A DNA stretch of 6,551 nt, taken from Spirochaetaceae bacterium. GTDB lineage: Bacteria; Spirochaetota; Spirochaetia; SZUA-6; RPPD01. Positions 1-6,039 of this stretch are shown here, piece by piece. Each line of letters begins with the position of its first letter. Position 1 is the stretch's first letter. A program made the translations under genes and the position numbers. The stretch is taken from the NCBI GenBank assembly GCA_003818675.1, contig RPPD01000133.1:1-6551 (forward strand). The letters are read 5' to 3'. The notes under the pieces were generated by a model, which worked only from the letters and a program-made list of their open reading frames with translations, was not told the origin of the DNA and made no database searches.

Positions 1-711
1 ATAATTTATCATCCCATAATTTCCCAATGCGGCGGCATTTACATTCACACCGGTGATCATGGGTTCGGCTGCCGGATCCCGGAGGGTGATAGTGGCGCTC
101 GGCTCAGCCACGCTCATATCCTGGTTGTAGACAATTGCCATGTGCGTTATATTTGAGCTGCTGTCCTCCACCTCAACAACAATAATGGCATTATCCGCCA
201 GAACAAATGTATCCATTGAAAATTCGTTATTATATGTACTGTTAAACAGTTCATCAAGGTAAGCGCCTGATTCAGATAAAATTGTGATAGAGAAGGTTTT
301 CCCATTCTCCAATTCAGCCCCACCGTTATAAAAAATCTCGCCCGTGAATGCCTTTGTTGGATAAGTGCCCGAATCTGCAATTGTTGACGCATATAATATG
401 ACATCAATATCATGGCTCGACGATGCCGTCATAAGGTTCATGAAAAACGGGCGATACCCGGTTTTGTACCAGTAGAAAGCTCCGCTTACGCTGCCGCCAC
501 CTTTACCCAGCGATATGCTGAATCTGCCGTCCGCGCCTGTTGTTGCAGAGACAGCGCCAAAGCCTACAGTATAACCCTGGACCGGTGCGCCGGAATCTGA
601 ATTAAATACTGTGCCTGTAAAAAAATGCTCAGTAGTTTCAACTGCGCATCCAGTCAGAGCAAGCAGAATTGCACAAATGGATAGACATAATAATACTGTT
701 TTTTTGGACAT
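1..711 (-). CDS. Putative surface lipoprotein with carboxypeptidase-regulatory-like domain, partial (C-terminus beyond left edge)
   Basis: An open frame of 237 codons runs from ATG at 711 to the window edge without a stop, so the C-terminus is missing. The protein starts with a charged MSKK, then a hydrophobic segment and a lipobox LTGC with the lipidated Cys at residue 22. Residue +2 is Ala, not Asp, which by the E. coli rule would favour outer-membrane sorting. After the Cys comes a beta-sandwich-like segment (about residues 29-68) with the pattern TGTVF...GAPVQGYTVGFG...TGADGRFSISLG. That pattern is typical of CarboxypepD_reg-like/Ig-like domains. A second TG-type strand pattern (FTGEIFYNGG) follows near residue 120. 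It is a clear paralogue of the gene just upstream (749-2068): the signal peptide, lipobox position, DGRFSISLG and the DMSVAEP/DLSVAAP segment all align. A perfect Shine-Dalgarno AAGGAGG lies 6 nt before the ATG. The function is unknown; a structural or adhesive envelope protein is an inference. Confidence 0.88.
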   Translation of the reverse strand, partial: MSKKTVLLCLSICAILLALTGCAVETTEHFFTGTVFNSDSGAPVQGYTVGFGAVSATTGADGRFSISLGKGGGSVSGAFYWYKTGYRPFFMNLMTASSSHDIDVILYASTIADSGTYPTKAFTGEIFYNGGAELENGKTFSITILSESGAYLDELFNSTYNNEFSMDTFVLADNAIIVVEVEDSSSNITHMAIVYNQDMSVAEPSATITLRDPAAEPMITGVNVNAAALGNYGMINY

Positions 712-717
712 TATTTT

Positions 718-724
718 CCTCCTT
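718..724 (-). promoter_or_regulatory. Ribosome binding site of the partial lipoprotein gene
   Basis: On the minus strand the sequence reads AAGGAGG, then AAAATA, then ATG. This perfect Shine-Dalgarno at 6-nt spacing fixes the start at 711. The 37-bp gap to the upstream gene holds no convincing promoter or terminator, so the two lipoprotein genes are probably cotranscribed. Confidence 0.85.
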
Positions 725-748
725 ATCTTTATATAAAAACACTATACC

Positions 749-2068
749 TTACGGAATAACAACGTTCACTTTTTCATAACTTCCGGAAACACCAGACTCA
801 ATATGGCCTGGCATGGCATAAAATCCGTACATTATCATGTAATTGAATTTTTCAATGCGCATATAATTGGTCTGGCTTGCGACAGCTGCCTTTATAGTAA
901 CTGTCTTGCCGGCAAGCATGGTTCGAAGCCATGCGGGCAAAGAAATGGAATTTTCAGTTGAAGTGACTGTACAAATATCGAGACCTGTTCCCTCATCAAC
1001 AAAAACAAATATATACAGATTGGCCAAATCCACCGCGTCAACTCTTACTGTTCCGGCCAGGTAGGATATTGTAGTCTGGTCCGGTATCTCCGCAGGTCCG
1101 TTTTCAACAAGGGCCGGAAGGTTGATGGATGAGCTTGAAGTTGGGGTGTTTATCAAACCGGTGCTCATCAACTGGTTTTCATGTCCTGTGGCTGTCGATT
1201 TTCCAACCTGAATCATGTATAATTGGGAACCTGGAAACAGATCCACAATATCCACGGTATTTGAAGAGGACACACTGAAATCAAGCTCTAGATCAGGATA
1301 AAATCCGCTTTCCTTCCTGATAACCGGCAAGAGTCTGTTCTGGGAAAAATACGCCATTGCGCCATAATATGACGCGCCAAAATTGTCGGCATTTACAGTC
1401 AGGTCAGTAATCAGCACATCCTCCGCGGGATCTCCAAGAACAAAATCTATTTCCGGCGCCGCAACACTCAGATCATTATCTAATGCCATGCAGAAATGAG
1501 TGCAGTCATTGTCCGCGTTCTTGATTTTCACGTATATGATGCAGTTTTGCCCCTGCACCTGGGTCAGCATGGAATAGCCTTCAGGCCCGGGATATCCCCC
1601 GGACTCAAAGTCAATTTCCTGCCCGCGTTCATTCCTTATGCTGATGGAATAACTTGTGCCAGCGGACAGTTCTGTACTGCCGTCATGGTAATAGATATGG
1701 CCGGATAAAGTTTTATCCACATATCCAGAACTGCGAAACAGCGGATAGGATATTTCACAATCACCGCTTGAATCCACAGAGCTATTGTCATAGAAATATG
1801 GATAATAACCGCTCTTGTGGATTGTGAAATCGCCGCTTGCCAGACCGCCGCTGGCACCAAGAGAAATGCTGAATCTGCCGTCTACACCAGTCAAAACAGT
1901 GGTATCGCCAAAAGTGACTGTTGCATTCTGGACACCAACTGCACTGTAATAATCATATACTATCCCTGTCAGGAAATGCTCAGTCCCTTCTGCTTCTGTG
2001 GAACAACCTGTCAGGGCAAACAGAATCCCACAAATGGCAAGACCTAAAAATAATGTTTTTATAGACAT
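749..2068 (-). CDS. Putative surface lipoprotein with carboxypeptidase-regulatory-like domain (439 aa), paralogue of the adjacent gene
   Basis: The start is placed at the ATG at 2068, not at the longer in-frame ATG at 2140. The 2068 start has an AGGAGG Shine-Dalgarno 6 nt upstream and puts the signal peptide (MSIK, hydrophobic core, lipobox LTGC, Cys22) at the N-terminus. The longer start would bury it behind 24 basic residues and has no ribosome site. After lipidated Cys22 and Ser23, residues about 35-100 have a CarboxypepD_reg/Ig-like beta-sandwich pattern (FLTGIVYDYYSAVGVQ, TGVDGRFSISLG). A second similar module (LSGHIYYHDGSTELSAG) starts near residue 120. The remaining roughly 200 residues are rich in Ser, Thr and beta-branched residues with no motif I recognise, and have no predicted membrane segment. 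The protein is therefore probably anchored only by its lipid and lies outside the cytoplasm. It is the first gene of a minus-strand operon with its paralogue. No catalytic residues are apparent; the function is unknown. Confidence 0.88.
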   Translation of the reverse strand: MSIKTLFLGLAICGILFALTGCSTEAEGTEHFLTGIVYDYYSAVGVQNATVTFGDTTVLTGVDGRFSISLGASGGLASGDFTIHKSGYYPYFYDNSSVDSSGDCEISYPLFRSSGYVDKTLSGHIYYHDGSTELSAGTSYSISIRNERGQEIDFESGGYPGPEGYSMLTQVQGQNCIIYVKIKNADNDCTHFCMALDNDLSVAAPEIDFVLGDPAEDVLITDLTVNADNFGASYYGAMAYFSQNRLLPVIRKESGFYPDLELDFSVSSSNTVDIVDLFPGSQLYMIQVGKSTATGHENQLMSTGLINTPTSSSSINLPALVENGPAEIPDQTTISYLAGTVRVDAVDLANLYIFVFVDEGTGLDICTVTSTENSISLPAWLRTMLAGKTVTIKAAVASQTNYMRIEKFNYMIMYGFYAMPGHIESGVSGSYEKVNVVIP

Positions 2069-2117
2069 TCTTTTCCTCCTCGGTGGATAATATATCCCGT
2101 TCAAAAAAATATTTCTA
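2069..2117 (-). promoter_or_regulatory. Candidate sigma70-type promoter and ribosome site for the lipoprotein operon
   Basis: On the minus strand, -35 TAGAAA (2117-2112, 4 of 6 to consensus), a 17-bp spacer and -10 TATATT (2094-2089, 5 of 6) precede the gene. The expected start point, 7 nt after the -10, is near 2082. That gives a leader of about 14 nt beginning at the AGGAGG Shine-Dalgarno (2080-2075). A small inverted repeat GGATA-ATA-TATCC (2085-2097) spans the -10. The region is very A+T-rich, so chance matches are likely and the -35 is weak. Confidence 0.4.
2093..2101 (-). repeat. AACGGGATA 9-mer, copy 1 (lipoprotein promoter)
   Basis: On the minus strand this 9-mer lies in the promoter spacer and overlaps the first bases of the candidate -10 TATATT. 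Identical 9-mers occur at 2211-2219 (minus) and 6038-6046 (plus). All three sit in intergenic promoter regions. A shared operator is a speculation. Confidence 0.35.
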
Positions 2118-2210
2118 TGGGCTTTCACAATACGACGCATAATATATTTTTTTGTTGCAGAAACAGACTATTTTTTGGACATATTGCAACCAGAGGACAC
2201 ATTCTTCCAC

Positions 2211-2219
2211 TATCCCGTT
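2211..2219 (-). repeat. AACGGGATA 9-mer, copy 2 (DUF2148 promoter)
   Basis: Read on the plus strand it is TATCCCGTT, and its last two bases are the first two of the TTGACA -35 element of the DUF2148 promoter. See copies at 2093-2101 and 6038-6046. Confidence 0.35.
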
Positions 2220-2252
2220 GACAATATCTCCATACCACCTTAGCATTGAAAT
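2218..2252 (+). promoter_or_regulatory. Strong candidate sigma70-type promoter of the DUF2148-helicase operon, predicted leaderless
   Basis: A perfect -35 TTGACA (2218-2223), a 17-bp spacer and -10 TAGCAT (2241-2246, 4 of 6) are present. Counting 7 nt beyond the -10 puts the predicted start point at 2253, which is the A of the ATG itself. There is no Shine-Dalgarno upstream of this ATG (the preceding bases are GCATTGAAAT). Together these suggest a leaderless mRNA. The promoter elements are seen in the sequence; the start point is inferred. Confidence 0.65.
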
Positions 2253-2786
2253 ATGAAGATAACAGGAACACAATTGGAGGCCGACGGCCTTCTTGAAGCG
2301 GCAAGGCGCATGGCAGTTGCCGCGCGCACTGCTCCCAAGGCAAAAGGCCGCGACTACATTGTCACACTTTTGCTTTTGGACAGTGACATGGAGCCGCTTA
2401 TAAAAGAAATGGAAGCCTGGGGTAATGCAAAGGGCTCAGCCACATTCCTCCGTGACGCGGCCACCCTGCAAAAAGTCGCCGCTGTACTTCTAATAGGCAC
2501 AAAGTTGGCGCGCATGGATCTTGCGGGATGCGGTTTCTGCGGATTTCCCGACTGTGCGGCAAACGAAAAGGCGGGCGCCACCTGCGCCTTCAACGCAGGA
2601 GACCTGGGTATTGCCATAGGCTCTGCCGCTGCCACTGCCGCTGACATGCGCGTGGACACGCGCGTTCTATTTTCAGCAGGCCGCGCCGCCCTGAACCTGA
2701 AGCTCCTGGGAAATGACGTCAAGCTGGCATACGGCTTTCCCATCTCTGCCACGGGGAAAAATCCCTGGTTTGACAGGCAGAAGTAA
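2253..2786 (+). CDS. DUF2148 ferredoxin-like iron-sulfur protein (177 aa)
   Basis: The protein belongs by sequence pattern to the DUF2148 family, described as uncharacterised proteins with a ferredoxin-like domain. The N-terminal signature MAVAARTAPKAKG (residues 20-32) is characteristic. A cysteine cluster CGFCGFPDC...C (Cys93, Cys96, Cys101, Cys111; spacing CX2CX4CX9C) could hold a 4Fe-4S cluster. A small-residue-rich helix follows (GDLGIAIGSAAATAADM, residues 116-132), then the conserved-looking C-terminal segment DTRVLFSAGRAALNL. There is no signal peptide or membrane helix, so it should be cytoplasmic. The substrate and the redox partner are unknown. The ATG at 2253 gives the family's usual spacing ahead of AARTAPKA, despite the lack of a Shine-Dalgarno. 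The next in-frame ATG (residue 20) would cut into the conserved motif. Its stop is 6 bp from the helicase start, so the two are probably one operon, but no functional link is known. Confidence 0.88.
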   Translation: MKITGTQLEADGLLEAARRMAVAARTAPKAKGRDYIVTLLLLDSDMEPLIKEMEAWGNAKGSATFLRDAATLQKVAAVLLIGTKLARMDLAGCGFCGFPDCAANEKAGATCAFNAGDLGIAIGSAAATAADMRVDTRVLFSAGRAALNLKLLGNDVKLAYGFPISATGKNPWFDRQK

Positions 2787-2792
2787 ACAGGA

Positions 2793-5285
2793 ATGAACTA
2801 CCTCGAACTTCCAGTCTACAAACAGAAGGAAAAAATACTTGACGCGCTTGCCGCAAACCAGGTCATTGTGGTGGAAAGCCCCACGGGATCAGGCAAGACC
2901 ACGCAGATCCCAAAGATTCTGTATGACGCGGGTTATGCCAAAAGCGGCATGATAGGCGTGACGCAGCCACGCAGGATCGCCGCGGTCTCGGTTACAGAGT
3001 ACATCGCGGGGCAGCTCGGGAAAAAAATCCCTGACACTGTGGGCTACAAGATGCGCTTCCATGACATAACTGATGAGCGCACAAAAATCAAGATCATGAC
3101 AGACGGCACCCTGCTGCAGGAGATAAAGGCGGACTACGATCTCTCCAAATACAGCATCATCATGGTGGACGAGGCCCATGAGCGAAGCCTCAACATTGAC
3201 TTTATCCTGGGACTCCTTAAGCGGATCCTTGAACGCAGGTCTGACTTCAAGGTGATCATCTCCTCGGCCACAATCAATCCGGAGGTCTTCCAGGTCTTCT
3301 TTGAAGGCTGTCCCATCGTCAATATAGATACATCCATGTACCCTGTGGATATCCGCTACACTCCGCCCAAACCGGAGAATGATTATGACGCAATGATCTT
3401 TCAGATCGCGGACATTGTCGCAGACTACACAGGGAGGACACCGGAAGGCGATATTCTGATATTTCTTTCAGGCGAGAAACCAATCAAGGACGCAACGCGC
3501 ACCATAGAGGCTTTGCCCGGCAGGCAAAATCTTGAAATACTGCCGCTTTACGCAAGACTCTCCAGCGAGGAGCAGGAGCGCGTATTTCTTGAATATCCCG
3601 GAAAGCGCAAGATCATAATCGCCACAAATATTGCGGAAACTTCAATAACAATTGACGGCGTGACCCTGGTCATAGATTCAGGCCTTGCCAAGGTCAATTA
3701 CTACAACCCCCACACATTCACATCATCGCTTGTGGAGATGCCGATTTCAAGGGCCGCGGCAAAACAGAGGCGGGGCCGTGCCGGCCGCACAAGGCCGGGC
3801 GAGTGCCACAGGCTGTATTCAAAACAGGACTACGAACACAGGCCGCTTTATACAACAGAGGAAATTCTGCGTACGGATCTGTCTGAAGTTGTATTGCGCA
3901 TGGCCGAGATAAAAATCAGGGATTTTGAAAACTTCGAGTTCATCTCTCCGCCCCCGCCGCACGGACTTTCGAGTGCGGTGGACACGCTGTATATGCTGGA
4001 CGCGCTTGACGCTAACCGCGATCTTTCTGCCACGGGAAAAATGATGGCCGAATTCCCGCTTCTTCCCAAACACTCGCGCATAATAGTGGAAGCCATACTT
4101 CGTTACCCAAACGTGATTGAGGAAATCCTCATTGCCAGTTCCTTTCTTACCGTCAACACGCCATTTCTCCTTCCGCAGGGCCAGGAGATCGAGGCGCGCA
4201 AGGCGCACCACTTTTTCCGCCACCCCCTCGGGGACTTTGTCTCATACCTCAAGATGTATCGAACGTACTCGGCTGCGCGCGACAAGGATTCGTTTTGCGA
4301 AAGCCACTTCCTGGATAAAAAGGTCATGGATGAGATTTTAAATGTAAAAACCCAGCTTGAGGAAATAGTCTCAAACCTGGGAGTACCGGTGCTAAGCGGC
4401 GGGGGTCTTGCAGACTATCTCTGTGCGATTGCGCGCGGTCTTATCCAGTTTGTCTGCGTGCGCATGGGCAGAAGCCTCTTCCGCTCCATCACAGCGGCCA
4501 AGATACAGATACATCCCGGCTCGGTAATGTATGGAAAGGAGCCGCAGTACATTGTCGCAGGCGAGGTTGTCCGCACATCAAGGATGTACGCACGCTCGGT
4601 CTCAGTGATCGAGGAAGCCTGGTTGTCCAAAATACATCCCAACCTGAGGGCGGATCTCGCGCGCAAACACCGCGGCTACGAAGGCTCAGGCATAAGCGGC
4701 GGCGAGGCACGCGATTTTACAAACCAGATCAAGATCGGGAACGAGATTTTCAAGATTATCAGAGTCAAGGGCAAGAAGATAGTCCAGCTTCCCTGGGAAC
4801 AGATAGCAAGACTGTATCCTGTCAAAAACGGAAACGCGCTTCCCGGATGGCATTCTGCAGACTACAAGAAACTGCACGGCACTGTGATTTATGACAACCA
4901 CGAAATCATGCATGGCGTGAAGCTCTATACAATACTTGAAGTCATTCCCCGAATCAAAATGGATCGGGGAATACTTTCAGACTGGCCCAGGCACAAAAAC
5001 ATGATCATGCCGCATCACAAGACACAGCTGTTGGGAATGCTTGAAAACCTGATGCATTTGTGCCGCAGAAAAAAACATGAAAAGGACCTGGGATTTCTGT
5101 CCCTGACAGGTGATAATGCCGGGACATACTGGTTTATTTCAGAGAAAAGCTTTTACGCCGCGCTGTCAGCCAATCTGGCGAGTCTTGAAAACCTCGCAGA
5201 TGAACCTGCAGGGGTTTTTACCGAGCAGGACATTAATGATATCAACAGGACTTTCAGGAAGCTTTCAGAATTAATGGAGAAGTAA
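2793..5285 (+). CDS. DEAH-box ATP-dependent RNA helicase, HrpA-like (830 aa)
   Basis: This is a superfamily 2 DEAH/RHA helicase expected to use NTP hydrolysis to remodel RNA or ribonucleoprotein in the cytoplasm. All core motifs are intact: motif I SPTGSGKTTQIP (Lys35), Ia TQPRRIAA (57-64), II DEAH (126-129), III SAT (158-160), IV DILIFLSG (220-227), V TNIAETSITIDG (278-289) and VI QRRGRAGR (325-332). A winged-helix/HA2 ratchet region follows (LDALDANRDLSATGKMMAEF, near 405), then an OB-fold segment around residues 550-615 (IHPGS at 573-577; AGEVVRTSRMYARSVSVIEEAW after 588). DEAH rather than DEFH, plus the OB fold, point to HrpA/DHX relatives and not HrpB. It is much shorter than E. coli HrpA (about 1300 aa). 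After the OB fold, about 215 residues show no domain I recognise. The ATG is preceded directly by AGGA with no usable spacing, so translation is probably coupled to the DUF2148 gene 6 bp upstream. Confidence 0.93.
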   Translation: MNYLELPVYKQKEKILDALAANQVIVVESPTGSGKTTQIPKILYDAGYAKSGMIGVTQPRRIAAVSVTEYIAGQLGKKIPDTVGYKMRFHDITDERTKIKIMTDGTLLQEIKADYDLSKYSIIMVDEAHERSLNIDFILGLLKRILERRSDFKVIISSATINPEVFQVFFEGCPIVNIDTSMYPVDIRYTPPKPENDYDAMIFQIADIVADYTGRTPEGDILIFLSGEKPIKDATRTIEALPGRQNLEILPLYARLSSEEQERVFLEYPGKRKIIIATNIAETSITIDGVTLVIDSGLAKVNYYNPHTFTSSLVEMPISRAAAKQRRGRAGRTRPGECHRLYSKQDYEHRPLYTTEEILRTDLSEVVLRMAEIKIRDFENFEFISPPPPHGLSSAVDTLYMLDALDANRDLSATGKMMAEFPLLPKHSRIIVEAILRYPNVIEEILIASSFLTVNTPFLLPQGQEIEARKAHHFFRHPLGDFVSYLKMYRTYSAARDKDSFCESHFLDKKVMDEILNVKTQLEEIVSNLGVPVLSGGGLADYLCAIARGLIQFVCVRMGRSLFRSITAAKIQIHPGSVMYGKEPQYIVAGEVVRTSRMYARSVSVIEEAWLSKIHPNLRADLARKHRGYEGSGISGGEARDFTNQIKIGNEIFKIIRVKGKKIVQLPWEQIARLYPVKNGNALPGWHSADYKKLHGTVIYDNHEIMHGVKLYTILEVIPRIKMDRGILSDWPRHKNMIMPHHKTQLLGMLENLMHLCRRKKHEKDLGFLSLTGDNAGTYWFISEKSFYAALSANLASLENLADEPAGVFTEQDINDINRTFRKLSELMEK

Positions 5286-5291
5286 ATAAAA

Positions 5292-5320
5292 CGATAAGGA
5301 CACCACAGGCACCCTTATCG
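5292..5320 (-). terminator. Rho-independent terminator of the cNMP-binding protein gene
   Basis: On the minus strand an 8-bp perfect stem CGATAAGG / CCTTATCG (arms 5320-5313 and 5299-5292) encloses a 13-nt loop and is followed at once by TTTTATTTA. The first arm contains the final Arg codon base pair region and the TAA stop (5317-5315), so the terminator overlaps the gene end. On the plus strand the hairpin is followed by CTGATCTACA, which is not a U-tract. It would therefore serve the helicase transcript poorly, although the hairpin lies 6 bp past the helicase stop. Confidence 0.75.
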
Positions 5321-5926
5321 CTGATCTACAATAATTTCATTGTTGCCGAGCGCTGATGGTTTTACGACCTTGCGTTTTTTAAGCGATTCCACAAGCACCT
5401 TGGATTCCTCAGGCGGGATGCCCAGCTTCTGCGATGCCCATTCCAGAAATTCATTCACATTCACGCGCGAACCCTTGAAGGTGGCTGTCCCGTGTTCGTG
5501 CGCATACTCGTACAATCCGCCCAGTATCTGGTTCTGCTTGTTGGTGCTCATGACGCTCTTGATGATCATATTTGCCCTGCGCAGGCGTTCAGAGAGCACC
5601 CTTATTATCTTGCGGGAGAAATCCGGATTCTTTTTGAGCATGGTTTCAAAAAGGTCGTCATTCACACAGAGAAGTTTTGCCTGGGTTCCAGTGACTGCTG
5701 TGGCCGAACGCGGCTTGCCTTCAATAAGCGACATCTCCCCGAAGATATCGCCTTTCTTGAGTTTGATAAGGGTCTTTGTCGTCTGTTGTGAGGTTGTTTT
5801 GCGGATTTCCACCTCGCCATCTATTATAATATAGAGCTCTGTGCCAGGATCACCCTCGCGAAAAATCACCGAGTCAGGCGAAAATGTCTTCATGTATTGA
5901 GCATAGGTACTTTTTTCCAGCTTCAT
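5315..5926 (-). CDS. Cyclic-nucleotide-binding-domain protein, CRP/FNR-like sensor (203 aa)
   Basis: The N-terminal half (about residues 12-110) is a cyclic-nucleotide-binding beta-roll: FSPDSVIFREGDPGTELYII, DGEVEI, then the phosphate-binding cassette FGEMSLIEGKPRSATA. The residues that contact the cyclic nucleotide in CRP-type proteins, the cassette Glu (Glu64) and Arg (Arg73), are both present, so ligand binding is plausible. A long helix follows (NPDFSRKIIRVLSERLRRANMI), equivalent to the CRP dimerisation helix. The C-terminal part (about 125-203) has a winged-helix-like pattern (NVNEFLEWASQKLGIPPEES, then KVLVESLKKRKVV). It is not a textbook CRP HTH, so DNA binding is possible but unproven. 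The ATG at 5926 has AGAGG 8-9 nt upstream. The gene is convergent with the helicase and divergent from PRPP synthetase; autoregulation of that shared region is a guess. Confidence 0.88.
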   Translation of the reverse strand: MKLEKSTYAQYMKTFSPDSVIFREGDPGTELYIIIDGEVEIRKTTSQQTTKTLIKLKKGDIFGEMSLIEGKPRSATAVTGTQAKLLCVNDDLFETMLKKNPDFSRKIIRVLSERLRRANMIIKSVMSTNKQNQILGGLYEYAHEHGTATFKGSRVNVNEFLEWASQKLGIPPEESKVLVESLKKRKVVKPSALGNNEIIVDQR

Positions 5927-5975
5927 TCCATGCGCCTCTTGACCCTAATCTAACAGGAGAGTCGATATTTCTCAA
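5927..5975 (-). promoter_or_regulatory. Candidate sigma70-type promoter and ribosome site of the cNMP-binding protein gene
   Basis: On the minus strand, -35 TTGAGA (5975-5970, 5 of 6), a 17-bp spacer and -10 TAGATT (5952-5947, 4 of 6) precede the gene. The predicted start point is near 5940, giving a leader of about 14 nt that begins with AAGAGG, the presumed Shine-Dalgarno. A run of eight T residues (minus strand; 5992-5985) lies about 10 bp upstream of the -35 and could act as an UP-like element. Confidence 0.55.
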
Positions 5976-6006
5976 GTGGCGCTGAAAAAAAATCCCCATC
6001 CTGGAA

Positions 6007-6039
6007 TTGGGCACTTTTAGGACACCCTTGGTTGCCCAA
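6007..6039. repeat. Inverted repeat TTGGGCA...TGCCCAA overlapping the PRPP synthetase -35
   Basis: Perfect 7-bp arms at 6007-6013 and 6033-6039 are separated by 19 bp, so their centres are 26 bp apart (about two and a half helical turns). The right arm overlaps the candidate -35 TTGCCC (6032-6037). It could be an operator for a dimeric regulator or a chance repeat; there is no U-tract to suggest a terminator. Confidence 0.35.

Noticed and set aside
147..413. 88-aa minus-strand open frame within the left lipoprotein
   Set aside because: It overlaps, in another frame of the same strand, the longer partial lipoprotein frame (1-711) that has a lipobox, Shine-Dalgarno and paralogue.
2069..2140. 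24-residue N-terminal extension of the lipoprotein (in-frame ATG at 2140)
   Set aside because: There is no ribosome site before 2140, and the extension would place a basic stretch ahead of the signal peptide. The ATG at 2068 has an AGGAGG at ideal spacing and aligns with the paralogue's start.
2141..2146. Alternative -10 TATATT (minus strand) for the lipoprotein operon
   Set aside because: I could find no acceptable -35 at 16-18 bp, and the region is so A+T-rich that TATA-like hexamers arise by chance. It is kept only as a possible rival to the 2089-2094 hexamer.
2354..2752. 132-aa open frame antisense to the DUF2148 gene
   Set aside because: It lies wholly opposite a gene with clear family motifs; its composition (Ala/Arg/Ser-rich) is typical of a shadow frame in G+C-rich coding DNA.
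3819..4223. 134-aa open frame antisense to the helicase
   Set aside because: It is opposite an uninterrupted helicase frame with all motifs present; treated as a shadow frame.
2793..5285. Assignment of the helicase as HrpB
   Set aside because: The length is similar to HrpB, but the motif II DEAH, the TQPRRIAA segment and the OB-fold region fit HrpA/DHX-type proteins better.
5340..5834. 164-aa open frame antisense to the cNMP-binding protein gene
   Set aside because: It is opposite an intact cyclic-nucleotide-binding domain, has no ribosome site and no recognisable motif.
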